From Pyrus communis (Eukaryota; Streptophyta; Magnoliopsida; Rosales; Rosaceae): a stretch of DNA of 64,000 bases. Below the pieces are notes generated by a model. It saw only the letters and a program-made list of their open reading frames with translations, did no database searches and was not told where the DNA came from. A program made the position numbers and the translations under genes. The DNA is taken from NCBI RefSeq assembly GCF_963583255.1, contig NC_084807.1:23891572-23955571 (forward strand). Reading direction: 5' to 3'. This document shows, in pieces, positions 31,035 to 43,867 of the stretch (within the stretch, counting starts at the first letter, position 1; each line of letters begins with the position of its first letter).

Positions 31035-31640
31035 TGCAAACCTGTTTAAACGTCCTTGAATGGGTCTACCAAGCTAGCTAGCTGTAACATGACAATGAAA
31101 ATACTTAAGTAATTTGAAATTCAAATCCCCGAGTTCTGCAGAACCCTAGCTAGCTATATGTACATACACTGTTACACACACACACATATATACAGTTTCT
31201 CCCACATGCCGGCCTTCAGATGAACACAATTTGATACAACTTTTTCTGGGTCTACCACTCCTTCGATCATGTCGTGTTTGCACGATTTAGGTTATAGCAA
31301 TTGGCACTGCATTAAATTAATTATATATTGTTGAAAATGCTAGATTGATTTTTGCACCAACTTTAGCCACATGCAGAGCCAATTCTTCTAGCTGTCTAAA
31401 TCTAATACAATACAAACTTTTTACCGCTAAGACAATTAATAATTGACCTTAGGCCCGGATAATTAGTAATACTTTTGCCACATATGTGCTTTACATCCGT
31501 TGGTTATTAGGGTACGTAGTGTACGCGTTTCTTTGTACCTAAGTTTAAATTTTTTTTTTTTTTTTTTTTTTGTAGATAACAGAATATTACTTAATTTTAC
31601 TTTATCAAAAAACAAAAGGATAAAGAAAAAAAGGATAGTT
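31035..31640. other. Intergenic AT-rich DNA with poly(T)
   Basis: No gene. Contains a (CA)n patch near 31175 and a T run at about 31552-31571. Confidence 0.35.
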
Positions 31641-32560
31641 TAGTTGCGGTCCCTAGTTCCTAACTGTTATAGACTCAAACCTTATGCATTTTAGATTTTT
31701 TATTGAAGTCTCTCTCTTGCTACATAAATGACATAATAATAAAAGAGATGCAATAATACCAATAAAGACTCAACCGTTGTTTTTTTTTTCTTTCATTTAC
31801 ACTACCAGTTTAATTATTTAAAATTGCTTATGGATTTTGATAAAATAATAATAATAATTGCTTATGGGTGCATTCTAGATAATAAAAAAAAAAGGGATTT
31901 GATTTGATTTTTTTTATTTTTATAAAATGGGTACATTTATATAATAAAATTTGGCTACATTTTATATATAAACAATTGGTACATTTGCATAAAAACGTAG
32001 GTACATTTTATAAAGAAAACAATGGGTACATTTTATATTAAAAAAAAAAAAAACCACGGTACATTTTAGATTTAAAAATAAATAGATTTTACATTAAAAA
32101 AATGGATATATTTTACATAAAAAATGGTACTTACAAAAAAAATAGAGATACATTTTACGTATAACAAAGTGTACATTTGTAAAAAAAAAAATGGGTACAT
32201 TGTAAATAAATTATGGGTACAAATAAAAGGTTAAAAAAATAATGAGTACAAATAAAAGTTAAAAAAATAAGGAACAAAAAGAAATTAATATATGGGTACA
32301 AATTAAAATTTAAAAGAAAATTGGTACAATTTAAAAAATGATTGCAAATTAAAAATGGGTACAAACTAGAAATAGAAATATATGATAAAAAGTTTAGCCA
32401 TAAATATAATATATCAAATGTAACATTTCTAACACTAAATGAATATATTTAAAAGTAAAACTTAATTATCTTTACATGTAAATATTTTGTTTTTGAATAA
32501 TTAATGGCGTTTATTAAACCGAAGGACCTTAATCAAATTTTGAAAAGGAATAAGGTTTTA
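31640..32560 (+). repeat. AT-rich element with repeated GGGTACA motifs (copy B)
   Basis: Begins near GCGGTCCCTAGTTCCTAAC, and from 31920 to 32360 has at least ten GGGTACA / GGTACATTT motifs. It is opposite in orientation to copy A. ORFs here are AT-driven. Confidence 0.45.
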
Positions 32561-32858
32561 ATCAATGAAGTAGAAAAAATAAGAATAAGAACCTAATTTC
32601 TCCAAGAAAAAATCACGCACCTTCTCTATAACCATACCACATACATATTTTGATCGATGTTTTCTTCTTGTGCATACGCATTAGTACAATTGATGGATGG
32701 AAAACAGAAAGTTTCTCATCTTGTGTATTCATAATGGTGCTAATGGCTGTGGTCCAAACCCTCCACATCCAACAATTAAAGGAATTGTAGATAAGGGCCA
32801 AGAGGGTAGTCTGTGTAGGACCTCCAAAGGTACGATTTTAAATGACCCCGTTTTAAGT

Positions 32859-32893
<35 letters not shown>

Positions 32894-34277
32894 CATGAAA
32901 AATACAGGAGGAGGAAAAAGTCGTCATGATCTTAGATTCAAACTTATACAAGATTATCGAGAAGTTTTTTACTCACTTTTTCTACTGCTAAACATCCCTG
33001 TTGTGAATATACTAAATGAGAGAACTAGTATGCAAAATCGTTTTTCAGATTATATTTTTCACTTAAAATTCCATGTGGTGAATTCAACAAAAGAAAAAGG
33101 TGTGTGAGTGGAAGCTGTTGGCCCTTGGTCGATGAATAATACCGCATGCATGGGATGGGCGAGATGAAGATCTGAAATATATAGGGCAGCAGCAGTAGCC
33201 AATTGGCAGGTTCGTTCAAGTTCCCGTGGTGATCCAGCAGATTTGTTACAAGGCCTGAGAGATAATAATTCTTGTGTCCTACAAACAAGAGACATATGGT
33301 GAGCCAAAACCCTATTTCCAAGTCACATCAGACAGTATAAGCCAACCACAAATTACCCCACTTTCACATTATGCGTGGGAAGGTAAAATATATATGCATG
33401 CATGGTGGAGCCGCTATAGCACCATCGACAAACCTGCTCTGTGGCTATGGTCCATCTATTTGCTTCACTAGCATGGACAAGATCTAGCACCATCCACCAT
33501 GATCTGGAGTGGTCAACTGAGCAATCTTGATGCAGCCCCTGCATTTTGAACGGCCGAGATGACTTCTGTAGCAGCAGGATTAGCTGTTTAGCCAACCACT
33601 AGAATATGGTGTTATGCCCCTTTAGGTTTTGCACTATAGTTACCATTTGTGGAGGATGACAAGTCACTGGTACTACAAGTTTTTCTTACTTTTTAGTTAG
33701 GAACTAAAAACTAAGAAGTGAGAAGTTTTGGAAGGGCTGCCGGGTTGAGGAAAAAGGTGAAAATCCACTAATATAACACACTTACAGATATATATGCATA
33801 CTCATTTTACAAACTGAAGATCGATAATGGTTAGAGGACCCCATCCATAAATCAATCTTGCAAAAAATTCATGTGGTGGGCGGCTATGTTTGCATTAGCA
33901 ATACACCAAGATTGGAAGTTAAGTTTATGTTATAACATATATAACATGTAAAATTCAATAGTCGGACTTCATTTCTTATCATATACAACTTGCAAAATAT
34001 AAATGTATAGAACCAGCTTCTCAGCATGACTCCTACTTTACTATTTACACAATCGAATATCATAGTACTGTTGCTTTGCTCGTATAGCAACGAAGTATTG
34101 ACGAGATAATGATTGTCTATAGCTCGTTGTTTTTGTTATTTTTAGCTTTATAGTACAAGGGGTGCTATATATGTAGACATTACATATCCACCATACATGC
34201 AATACAAGAATACTATCAAATTCACTTCGTGAATAGTGGAGCGGAATCTCTTTTAAAGGAGCTCGTATAGTTATACA
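32561..34277. other. Intergenic; no supported gene
   Basis: Includes an (AT)n run at about 32868-32890 and a small perfect hairpin (TTTTTAGTT...AACTAAAAA near 33690). The 136-codon plus frame at 32697-33107 has no recognisable domain. Confidence 0.35.
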
Positions 34278-34287
34278 TGTATATTTA

Positions 34288-34453
34288 GAGTAATGCAAGG
34301 GAGATTAAATTTGTAGACAAAGTTTTGAAAACTAAATAATATAGAAGTTGATTGGTTTATTACTTACACGTTAATAAACATGCTTATTCTTATTGGTGAC
34401 ACATCATTTAGTTTGCAAATTTAATCTCTAAATTTGGTCTTACTAGCATTACC
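34288..34453. mobile_element. 166-bp MITE with 8-10-bp duplication
   Basis: Flanked by TGTATATTTA (34278-34287 and 34454-34463). TIRs GAGTAATGC...GAGATTAAATTTG and CAAATTTAATCTC...GCATTACC are inverted copies. Duplication size and TIRs suggest a hAT-type MITE. Confidence 0.7.
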
Positions 34454-34844
34454 TGTATATTTATGGTGAGTGGACGGCTAAGAAATTAATCAATATTGTT
34501 AGTGAGATTGATACCATATTTTGTGGTGCGTATCCATGTGCACCATTTATAGGCCTGCGTAGTAATGGTCCTGCTCGCACTTTGGTGTCTGAAGAAAAGA
34601 TAATAAAACTGAATAAATGATCGTTTGTGTCTTTTATTATCTCGTTTCTTTTTGGTTTGGTAAATGCCCCTTTTATTGGTACTAAACGGAAGAACTTCAT
34701 TAGACTAACACTAAGGTTTCCAACATTTCAACCATAATTCTTAAAGAGTGAGAATATTTTGAAGTTTTGCACTAAAATTTACTTTAACATTTTTTTGTGT
34801 GGTTTTTTTTAGCTAAAATAGTCTTGAGATTGGTATAAGTCCTC

Positions 34845-35070
34845 ACTCTAAATGAAAATAGGCAGAAGTTCTTGGGTTTGTTTATTATAAATCATTTTGA
34901 TTACTTGGACTCTTACGTGACAAAAATACACTTAAAAAAATGGTCACGTGGTTTCTCACATGATAATTTAATGAGGAATTTGACAGAATTTTCACAAAAT
35001 GACTATAATTATTTATAATAGACAAACTAGTGAACAATTTCTACTGATTTTTATTGTAGGGATCAAAGTA
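34845..35070. mobile_element. Palindromic AT-rich MITE (same family as 5345-5590)
   Basis: Left arm GTTTGTTTATTATAAATCATTT, right arm AAATGACTATAATTATTTATAATAGACAAAC; the centre has GTCACGTG. Boundaries approximate. Confidence 0.45.
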
Positions 35071-35358
35071 AAAATTTATGTCAATCTAAAAAACTAAACC
35101 CTTTTTTCTATGTTAGATCACTCATTCTCTCTACTTTTATTATCTTAAATGATCTATGGCACCACATATTTTACATGATTTTACAGAATTACATTTGACA
35201 ATAATACACAGATGTGATCCTTGATTTATTTTTATTTTTATTTTATTTTATTTTTTATGGAAACTAAGATGTGATCGTTGATTGTCTTTAAGGAAAACTG
35301 GTGCCTTGATTGACTAAATCACACACTTCGTGGATCCCACTAGCTAATACATTTTAAT

Positions 35359-35556
35359 GGAAAATGATCCTCTCTATATTCCTTTCACCTAATTTATCAA
35401 GTTTAAAAATTCGAATCATTGAAATTTGATCCAACAGTTAAAGTTTTATAACTTTTAAAGTGGGCCTCTATTTATAGCTGTTGAATCAAATTTTAATGAT
35501 CCGGATTTCTGTACTTGATGAATTAGGAGGAAGTTATCTGAAGATGATCTCTTTTT
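35359..35556. mobile_element. Foldback MITE, 9-bp duplication
   Basis: Flanked by CATTTTAAT (35350-35358 and 35557-35565). Inner arms TTGAAATTTGATCCAACA and TGTTGAATCAAATTTTAA, with TTTAAAGTGGGCCT near the centre as in 1614-1813. Confidence 0.75.
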
Positions 35557-35894
35557 CATTTTAATTTCAGAATCAATCATAGGGTCATATCATTGACTGA
35601 TATTTGGAATATAATAATTTAAATACCACAATTAAAAAAATGAATGTTTAATACTCTGCAAAGGCATAGAAAAGGAGTAGGTGTGTGAGGGGAACATGGT
35701 TGGACCACATACCTTGATTTAGATGAGGGAATATAAGAGAAATTAAACCATAAATAAATACGATTGTACCAACTTGTTGGGGGACTTCTAATGTGGGATG
35801 GCGGACACACAACGCATATAAACCTTTTCCATATGTCTGGTTTGTTTGAGAATATGAGTTGTTCAAATAAATAAATATTCTTGAAATTAAATCT

Positions 35895-36042
35895 TTATTT
35901 GAAAGTGAGTGGTCTTCAGTTCGAATCTCATAGATGGCGAATTCGATATTAAATTTGACTACCCATTATGTGGTTTAGCCGAACTCCTCCTCTCCTTAGT
36001 GTAAAAATATCATTGTATTCAAAAAAAAAAAAAAAAAAAAAA
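35895..36042 (+). mobile_element. 5'-truncated SINE with poly(A)
   Basis: Contains AGTTCGAATCTCATAGATGG (B-box-like), TGTGGTTTAGCCGAACTCC and CTCCTTAGTGTAAAAATATC, ending in an A run of 23. I recall this 3' wording as a common apple/pear SINE. The A-box half is missing. Confidence 0.6.
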
Positions 36043-36828
36043 ATCTTTCCATTATGTTTAGATGAAGAAAGTTTTAGATTAATGACGAAAATTTATTTTC
36101 TAGAATTTGTTAATTTTTTTGTTTGGTTAACCTAAAAGAACAATGAATTTTGAATACAGAATTTGTTATTCATAAAATCTCACTTATAGAAATTTGAAAA
36201 TGACACTTATTTATATGAAATTTAAACTTGAGTTCTTCTTTATTTATTTTTTATTTTTTTATCAAAGAATTTAAACTTGAGTTAAACCCCATAATAAGTT
36301 AGTATCAATTTCACTTTTTAAGAGTCGAATCTAAGACTTTCCAATTTCAATTACAAATAATGAAATTATCATTAAATCGTATTAGTAAATATCTTTTCTG
36401 TTTCTGATTATTTACTTATTTTGATTACAAAAATAATATATTTAGGATAATATTCAAGTACTCATTAGTGAGTATTCACCTTTTGATTTGGCCACTGATA
36501 TCTTAACACATGTTTTATTATTTAAAAAATAACGGACAAGTTATTTAATTTTTCTTGAACTTTGAAAAAACCAGAAACATGTGACATTTTTTTATTGGCC
36601 AAATGAAAAAGTGTGTGTAGAGAATACTAGTGATACCTAGTATTACCGATAGGGAAATGTTATTAACATTCAAAAAATCTCATTCTACATTCCTCATAAG
36701 TGTATTTTTCTTTCTAATTATAGAAAGTTTAAAGTGTTAAATAAGATTTTTGAAGTGCTAATAACAATTACTTACGGATATATGAATAGTAACAGGGAAG
36801 ATGAAGAGGTTATGGCACTCACTCCCTC
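36043..36828. other. Intergenic; upstream of MIR393
   Basis: AT-rich, no gene. TATATC at 36832-36837 could be the TATA element for the pri-miRNA. Confidence 0.35.
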
Positions 36829-36868
36829 TTTTATATCAAAGGCGCTCTCAAATTCCATTTTCCTCTGC

Positions 36869-36869
<1 letters not shown>

Positions 36870-36904
<35 letters not shown>
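36870..36904 (+). repeat. (GA)n tract in the miR393 primary-transcript leader
   Basis: About 16 uninterrupted GA units followed by GGGGGAGAGAG, 65 bases before the hairpin. Confidence 0.95.
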
Positions 36905-36908
<4 letters not shown>

Positions 36909-36959
36909 GAGAGAGTTTCGAAGGAAGCAAAGCGCTGGGTTGGTTTCGTATATTGCAAC

Positions 36960-37055
36960 TAGAGGAGGCATCCAAAGGGATCGCATTGATCCCAGCTAGC
37001 TATTTCTTTCCATCGTTTGGTTTGGATCATGCTATCCCTTTGGATTTCTCCTTTG
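36960..37055 (+). ncRNA. MIR393: miR393 precursor
   Basis: The 22 bases at 36971-36992 match plant miR393 exactly as I know it (starts TCCAAAGGGATCGC). The 3' arm at 37024-37044 (star region, GGATCATGCTATCCCTTTGG) is complementary except for one C/A mismatch and one bulged T, and pairing extends outward (AGGAGGC with TTCTCCTT). The loop is about 31 bases. miR393 targets the TIR1/AFB auxin receptor mRNAs. The 115-codon frame over this region is incidental. Lower-confidence parts: the transcript start (TATATC at 36832) and its end. Confidence 0.95.
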
Positions 37056-37174
37056 GAAGCTTCAAACTTATAGCTATATAGCATGCATCAATGACTATTT
37101 ACAGGTTCAAGGAGTTCAGCCAAACTAGACAATTTCTTGCCTTGAGGTAATTCAGACTTTTATATATCATCTCT

Positions 37175-37277
<103 letters not shown>

Positions 37278-39945
37278 AGATGGAGCTTCCAAAATCTTGT
37301 TTTCAGCAGCCAACATCTGAATGTTTTCATTGATTTGGAATAAAAACATGCACATCCTCATAGTTTGGCACAAATTATGAATTCCGATTAGGGTTTTGCA
37401 TTCTATACTTATGATTCTACCATACATATGTCTTTCAATTATGTCGAAAATCTATTTTATGGTATAGACGATTAATTATGACCTCTCCTCTATCCAAATT
37501 ATTCATGAAATTAACTTGGTCAAAATTTTAGGTTTGTATATATTAATCTGTGTTGTTTCTTCAATTATAATTTGCGGATAATTTTCTGCATATATAGCTT
37601 CCAAAAGATCTTTTAAATTATGTAATTATTTGTTGTGTTACATATAGAATATTAAGGAAAGCTATAAATCAACCAAACCCGAAATCCCATATGAACACTT
37701 TCGATCTGATTTTCTAGGGATACAGCTCGATGCTAAAACCCAGCTGAAATCAACTCTGGAAGACGATCAATTGATTATCTTACTCTCGTTGTTTACAGGT
37801 GTCTTTGATGTTAATTAATCTCATTTACATTAGAACAAAGATAGGTTAAAACCGATTAATTTTATATGTAGTTATAATACTAGATTACATATCTATGGTG
37901 AATATTTTTTAATAAAATTTCGCTCATCCTGGCGAAATTTCTTGCTTTGCAGTGAGACATAAGTTTCTGGATTAAGAAACTGATAGTAAGTTTTGATTCT
38001 TCTGTTCATGAATCATGATTAGCATAAAAGTGGAAACTATCGAGGTGATGTCTTGGGTTACAATTTACCCTAATCTCTGAAACTTTTGATCGTTGCAGTA
38101 CCTACTTCCAACATTTGACTTCACCTTTCTGTAAAGGTAACTTTATTTTGACGATCAAATTGACAAATTGTGAGAAACCCATTACTGTAAGTATGCCGAC
38201 TTTAACTATTTTCTGCAATTTCCACCACCTCAGACACTCCAAATCACATGCTTTTAAGGACTTTAATTAGAATCCAAGGCAGTGGAGAAATGATTTATAA
38301 ACTTAACGACTTCCCTTTTTCCCCACTTTTGGGCCTCACATTGAGTGCACCAAAGGCAAAGGCAAAGGCATCATCCACATGTGATGAGATGAGACCTTAG
38401 TGTATAAAAGTCCTTTTAACCAATTATCTCATTTTAAAATAAGGGGCAGATTTTGTTACACTCATACGGCACATGTGTAAATTCTAGTATACTCCGGCGT
38501 ACTTGATTTATTTTGTCACCTGATCCCAAACCTTGCACCATCTTAATTATTATTTTCCTTGTTATTAACTTAATAGATAAACTTAAATAACAAAATTGTC
38601 TACTGAAAACTGTCTTGTACACGTTGATTATATATACCTTTAGGTATGGTTTTCACCCCCAAAATTGGGGTGTGGGGAGGGGAATGGGAAAGGGGTGGGT
38701 TAGAGCTATAATGTGGGTTGGACTCAAGCATGCGTCAACCATCCTTGAAGTCAGTTTATGTATATTTTGTTTCTTTTTAAAAGAGATATGTAGATTCATA
38801 GAATACACCGTTAATGAAGAAACCCTAAAGAATTTCCTTGATTACAGAAGCTTCCTAAATCTAGTTTGGGGAATTCTCAAGTAGAATATGTTGCGTGGTC
38901 TAACTATCATCATTGTTTATCATCATAGTAATTAATAGTAATCATCACCATCATCATCATCTAAATCTTTACCATATCTCTAAAACGAATGGTCTAATTC
39001 AAATGGCAGATGGAGATGGGGTCCAAAGTGGGAGAAGAAGAATTTGTTTGGGGGCACCAGAGAGTGTGCGTGAGTGTCGTGTGTGTACAAATTATCTTGA
39101 GTTGTAAGATATGTACCCCAATTGTCTCCCTCTTGCACTACACAAAGCTTTATCAAGGACACACAAAGTGCCAAAACAAAACCCCCACACACTTGAAGAT
39201 TTTTCAATCCATCGGAAGGAATTGGATGTTGCTTTGCTGAGGCAACTACGAAAGGGACCCAAAAACCCTTGACTTGCCTCCAATTTCAAACCCCTCCACT
39301 CCTATTTCTTCTCAACTTTCCTCCTTTTAATATTTACACTTTGTGGGACTCGATTTTCAGCCATGTATTGGGGATCTTGAGGATTTTTTTCTTCTTTGTG
39401 CCTCAATATTTGGGGGATTTGATTGAGATATGTTTATAAAGTTGAACACTAACCTTAAGTTGTTATCAAAGCTACCCCATTTTCTATATGAAAGAAGAAT
39501 GGAAGTATTATTTTGTATTTGGAATTACAGAGAGATGAAATTCAAATTGCACGACAAGGAATTATTCAGAATAATAAGTGCACACTTTAGGCAGGGAGAA
39601 GGAATTCGAAACTGCTTGAAAATCTAGGGCAGAAAATGAACAAGTAGAGCTCGAGTGCGTGGGCAAATGGTTAGTTAGAAGAGCTACAGATTTTTCGTAA
39701 TGGAGAAAAACTTCCATATAACGGGATGCTGTAGGTGCTAGATTAGGTTTTCAATCTATCATATAAAAGAACTAATTATCCTATCAAATAACTTAGAAAT
39801 TTATATCACAGTAGGATATATGGCCGTCCTAATTGTACTAGTCGAGTCCACACATTATTATCTTTCATGTTTGGTGCCTTATAGTTAACCTATGAGCTAG
39901 CACATAGCATGCTCATATGCCAAATGACTCGAGTCAAAAAGTTCT
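37278..39945. other. Intergenic; no supported gene
   Basis: Short ORFs only. GAGATGGGGTCC and neighbouring G-rich blocks near 39010-39070 are the only GC-richer part. Confidence 0.4.
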
Positions 39946-39950
39946 TAGGT

Positions 39951-40255
39951 CATCTCCAATTATGGAGAGCTAAACGTAGTCCTTGGCTATGTTTTAGATC
40001 TTAAAATTAATATTTTAAGGACTACTTTAGCGCTAAAATTTTTCATCTCAAATCATTTAAGCTATTTATTTTTCTTCCTATTTTATTAATTTTTTGGGCT
40101 AAACTTAACCTGTCATGGGGTTACATGTTGTCTGCTTTGAGGCCAAACTTAGCCTAATTCTTTTAGCCGATTCCCTTTAACCCCTTGGTTGGAAACTGAT
40201 TTTGCCAATTTCAAGGCTAATTGTGGCCTAAAGCACTTTGGCTAGAGATGACTTT
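39951..40255. mobile_element. MITE with TAGG(T/C)CATCTCCAA ends
   Basis: The left end TTAGGTCATCTCCAATTATGG and right end TTTGGCTAGAGATGACTTTA are inverted copies. Same TIR type as at 41768-42651 and 42846-43275. Non-coding. Family not assigned. Confidence 0.5.
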
Positions 40256-42223
40256 ATAACATTGTGTAGCACAATATCCCAAATCAATTGTATATTGGCA
40301 CGTAAAACCACATATGACTCTGAGTCTTAAATCTCCTCAGTAGTAACCAGTGTTTAATATGTCAGTATTTGTAAAAACATTGATATGCAAATTTGTAAAA
40401 ATATCGATGGATATGTCGAATATCAATATCGGTTGCTTTCCATAGAAATGATAAAAATTTAAAATGAAACTTTAGAGATTGTTAAACATTGGTTTGAACG
40501 AAATATAAGAGTTTCTCCAATATTTAACAAATGTGTTAGAAATATCGACGATATATGTCGATTTAGCCTAAACTCAAGAGTTTCTCTGATATGAGGTGAA
40601 GGTTAGACTTCATCCTCCATTTCTATATTTTTCTCGAATTCATTGGATATTTTCATGGAAATATCCAACCGTATTAAAGGAATTTTAAACATTAGTAGTA
40701 ACACAAGTAGAGTCAACAAAGTTAGGCCATCTCCAACCGAAGGCTAGCCAGGATGCTCATTTTAGCCCTCTGGCCCTCCAAGAAATTAATATTTTAATGA
40801 ACAGTGCAGGGCCATATTTCTTATTATCTCCAACCGAGGGTCAAAGGGCCATATAACTCATTTTAGCCCTGTCACAAAAAATCATCTCTAACTGAAGACC
40901 AAAGGGCCATAGAGTCATAGGATCAAACATAAGTTATTATTTAAATTTAAAAACTACGACAACTTAAATTAAATGTAATATAGTTAAATATTTAAAATAA
41001 ATTGTGAAAACAATTACTTTGTCGTAGTAATTGGATCCGCTTTCATGTCTACTTGCAGCAGTTAATAGTTGTATGTTAAATTAATTTTGTAATTTAAGTG
41101 TCCAATTACTAGTACAACTTAGTTTGAGATAGTTACATGTATAAATGAACATTTACCATCACTAATAGGAAGCTTATATTTGGCTATGTTTTAGATCTTA
41201 AAATTAATATTTTAAGGACTACTTTAGCTCTATATTTTTTCATCTCAAATCATTTAAGCTATTTATTTTTCTTCCTATTTTATTAATTTTTTGGGCTAAA
41301 CTTAACCTGTCATGGGGTTACATGTTGTCTGCTTTGAGGCCAAACTTAGCCTAATTCTTTTAGCCGATTCCCCTTAACCCTTTGGTTGGAAACTGATTTT
41401 GCCAATTTTAAGGCTAAATGTGGCCTAAAGCACTTTGGCTAGAGATGACTTTATAACATTGTGTAGCATAATATCCCAAATCAATTGTATATTGGCACGT
41501 AAAACCACATATGACTCTGAGTGTTAAATCTCCTCAATAGTAACCAGTGTTTAATATATCAATATTGGTAAAAACATCTATATGCAAATTTGTAAAAATA
41601 TCGATGGATATGTCGAATTCCAATATCGGTTGCTTTCCATAGAAATGATGAAAATTTAAAATGAAACTTTAGAGATTGTTAAACATTGGATATTTTCATG
41701 GAAATATCCAACCGTATGAAAGGAATTTTAAACATTAGTAGTAACACAAGTAGAGTCAACAAAGTTAGGCCATCTCCAACCAAAGGCTGGCTAGAGGGCT
41801 CATTTTAGCCCTCTGGGCCCCCAAGAAATTAATATTTTAATGAACAGTGCAGGGGCATATTTCTTACCATCTCCAACAGAGGGTCAAAGGACCATAAGAC
41901 TTGTTTTAGCCTTGTCACAAAAAACCATCTCCAACTGAAGACCAAAGGGCCATAGAGCCATAGGGCCAAACATAATTTATTATTTAAATTTAAAAACTAC
42001 AACAACTTAAATTAAATGTAATATAATTAAATATTTAAAATAAATTGTGAAAACACTTACTTTGTCGTAGTAATTGGCGCCGCTTTTATGTTTACTTGCG
42101 ACGGTTAACAGTTGTATGTTAAATTAATTTTGTAATTGAAGTGTCCAATTACTAGTACAACTTAGTTTGAGATAGTTACATGTATAATGCATATTTACCC
42201 TCTCTAATAGGAAGCTTATATTT
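39985..42223. repeat. Tandem duplication, units of about 1195 and 1044 bp
   Basis: Copy 1 at about 39985-41179 and copy 2 at about 41180-42223 both begin GGCTATGTTTTAGATC and end AATAGGAAGCTTATATTTGG. Copy 2 lacks about 154 bases present in copy 1 (40493-40646). The missing part is bounded by CATTGG at both ends, and one CATTGG remains in copy 2. Point differences and small indels show the duplication is not recent. Confidence 0.85.
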
Positions 42224-42651
42224 GGGGCACCCATTATATTTGTCCCACATCGGGAGAGAATTGAGCAAGCAAAAGCTTGCATGTGTGGCACCCATTATAT
42301 TTGTCGCACATAAAATGTGGGAGAAGTTTGAGCAATCAAACATGCTTATAAAAGCAACATCCCCACATAAAGCCAATTACCTTTCTAGGCCTTAATTAAA
42401 TATTCTTTTTACATTTTTCGCCCAAAAAAAATTATCAAAAATAAAAAATAACAGTTAGCTGACGTCAGCTAGTCGTTGAGATTCAAATTTTTTAACCTGG
42501 CTGGCTCACTTGGGCACGCCGGTTGGCCCTTTGGCCCTTTTTTGTCCAGTGGGGCCCACAAGCTATTTGGCCTAGCCCTCAGTTGGAGACGATTTTAGGG
42601 CTATTTTCGACCTTCTGGCCCTGTAAACTCTTCGGTTAGAGATGGCCTAGG
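41768..42651. mobile_element. Larger element with TAGGCCATCTCCAACC ends
   Basis: Left TAGGCCATCTCCAACCAAAGG and right TCTTCGGTTAGAGATGGCCTA are inverted copies. The interior overlaps copy 2 of the tandem duplication and has a direct repeat (GGCACCCATTATATTTGTC at about 42224 and 42287). At 42251-42261 is GTCCCACATCG. A left end of the same type is present near 40720, so alternative boundaries are possible. Confidence 0.4.
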
Positions 42652-42845
42652 TGCTTGAAATCCAAGGATTAGTCCAAATTTTTTATATCTTTTTTTCTTT
42701 CAATTACCAACTCTTCAATTTAGAATCCAGGCACCATAGAATGCCCTTCCCTAATTAAAAAACTATAAAAAAAATAAAAAATAAAAAAAAAAAAAAAAAA
42801 AAAGGTATGCCCTTCTAATTTTTTTATTCTTTGGGTTGCCAGTTA

Positions 42846-43275
42846 GGCTATCTCCAACTGAAAGGTAAATATAGTCCCTTTCAGAATTATAGTCTTGCAA
42901 GAAATTATTTTTAATGAATAGTATTAAGTCATACTCATATATCATCTACAACTGAAGGGACTAAACATAGCCTCCTCAATAATTTATTAGTTTTAAGTTT
43001 ATACTTTAAATTTATTGGTTCATTTAGTTAAACTACCATTAGTGTTTTTGAATCTAGTTGCTGAATTTGTATCAATTATTGCAATTGAGAAGCTAGGCCC
43101 CAAGAAATGGCTAAGAGAGGACTACATTTGGCTAGCCAAGTGCCCCTTTGACCAAATTATAGTCTAGTGGGCTTTATAAAACTATAGCCTAGCCATCGAT
43201 TAGAAATGATTTTTTGGCCAAATCACGTTATTTTTGGCTTTTGGACCTTTGACTCTCACCCCATTGGAGATGGCC
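42846..43275. mobile_element. MITE with AGGC(T/C)ATCTCCAA ends
   Basis: Left TTAGGCTATCTCCAACTG, right CATTGGAGATGGCCTTA. AT-rich non-coding interior. Confidence 0.5.
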
Positions 43276-43867
43276 TTACCCACTCTAATTTTGGTGTTGA
43301 GGGCATGTAGTAGATTTGGATATTTATATGTTAAATGGGCCTTTAGATTTGTTTCTGTTTAGGTTTGTTTGGGCTTTTGTCTTTTTAATCCCACTTGTTT
43401 GTTGGGCTAAGCCCTCAATAACAATTTATTTTTTAAAACAAACGATATTATTTATACTAAATGAGAAAGAATTGTGCTTAACCTCAAAATAAATCGACAA
43501 TAATATAACTCAAATTTATCTTTTAACGAGAATCAAATCTAAACCTTCTCCTTTAACCCTAATACTAAGCCACCTCAATTAACAGAAACTACTAAAAAGG
43601 AAAGAAAAATGTGGATAAAATTTGACCAAAGAAATTACATTTGACTGAGGTCGTACTCTGCTTCCTAAAATATGAGGGTGTCGGGGCTGAAATCTATACG
43701 ACGTCGTTTAGCCTATATATGTTGCGGGTTCTTCGGACAAAAAAACTGCAAAGCTGCTTTACCAAATACGGAAAATCTAATTTTCTGATCGGAGATAAAT
43801 AGAAAATCGCTGAATTCGCTCTGATTTGGGAAGTGCGCGAAGACGACGCTGGTTTGTGCAAACAACA
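43276..43867 (+). other. Spacer and promoter/leader of the lectin gene
   Basis: No ORF. CCTATATATGTTGC near 43710 is a possible TATA region, about 150 bases before the start codon. Confidence 0.4.

Noticed and set aside
32155..32364. Open frames in AT-rich GGGTACA region
   Set aside because: Composition-driven Phe/Asn/Tyr strings from the repeat.
36734..37081. 115-codon frame over the miR393 hairpin
   Set aside because: It includes the GA repeat as a run of Arg and Glu and covers the miRNA arms; incidental.
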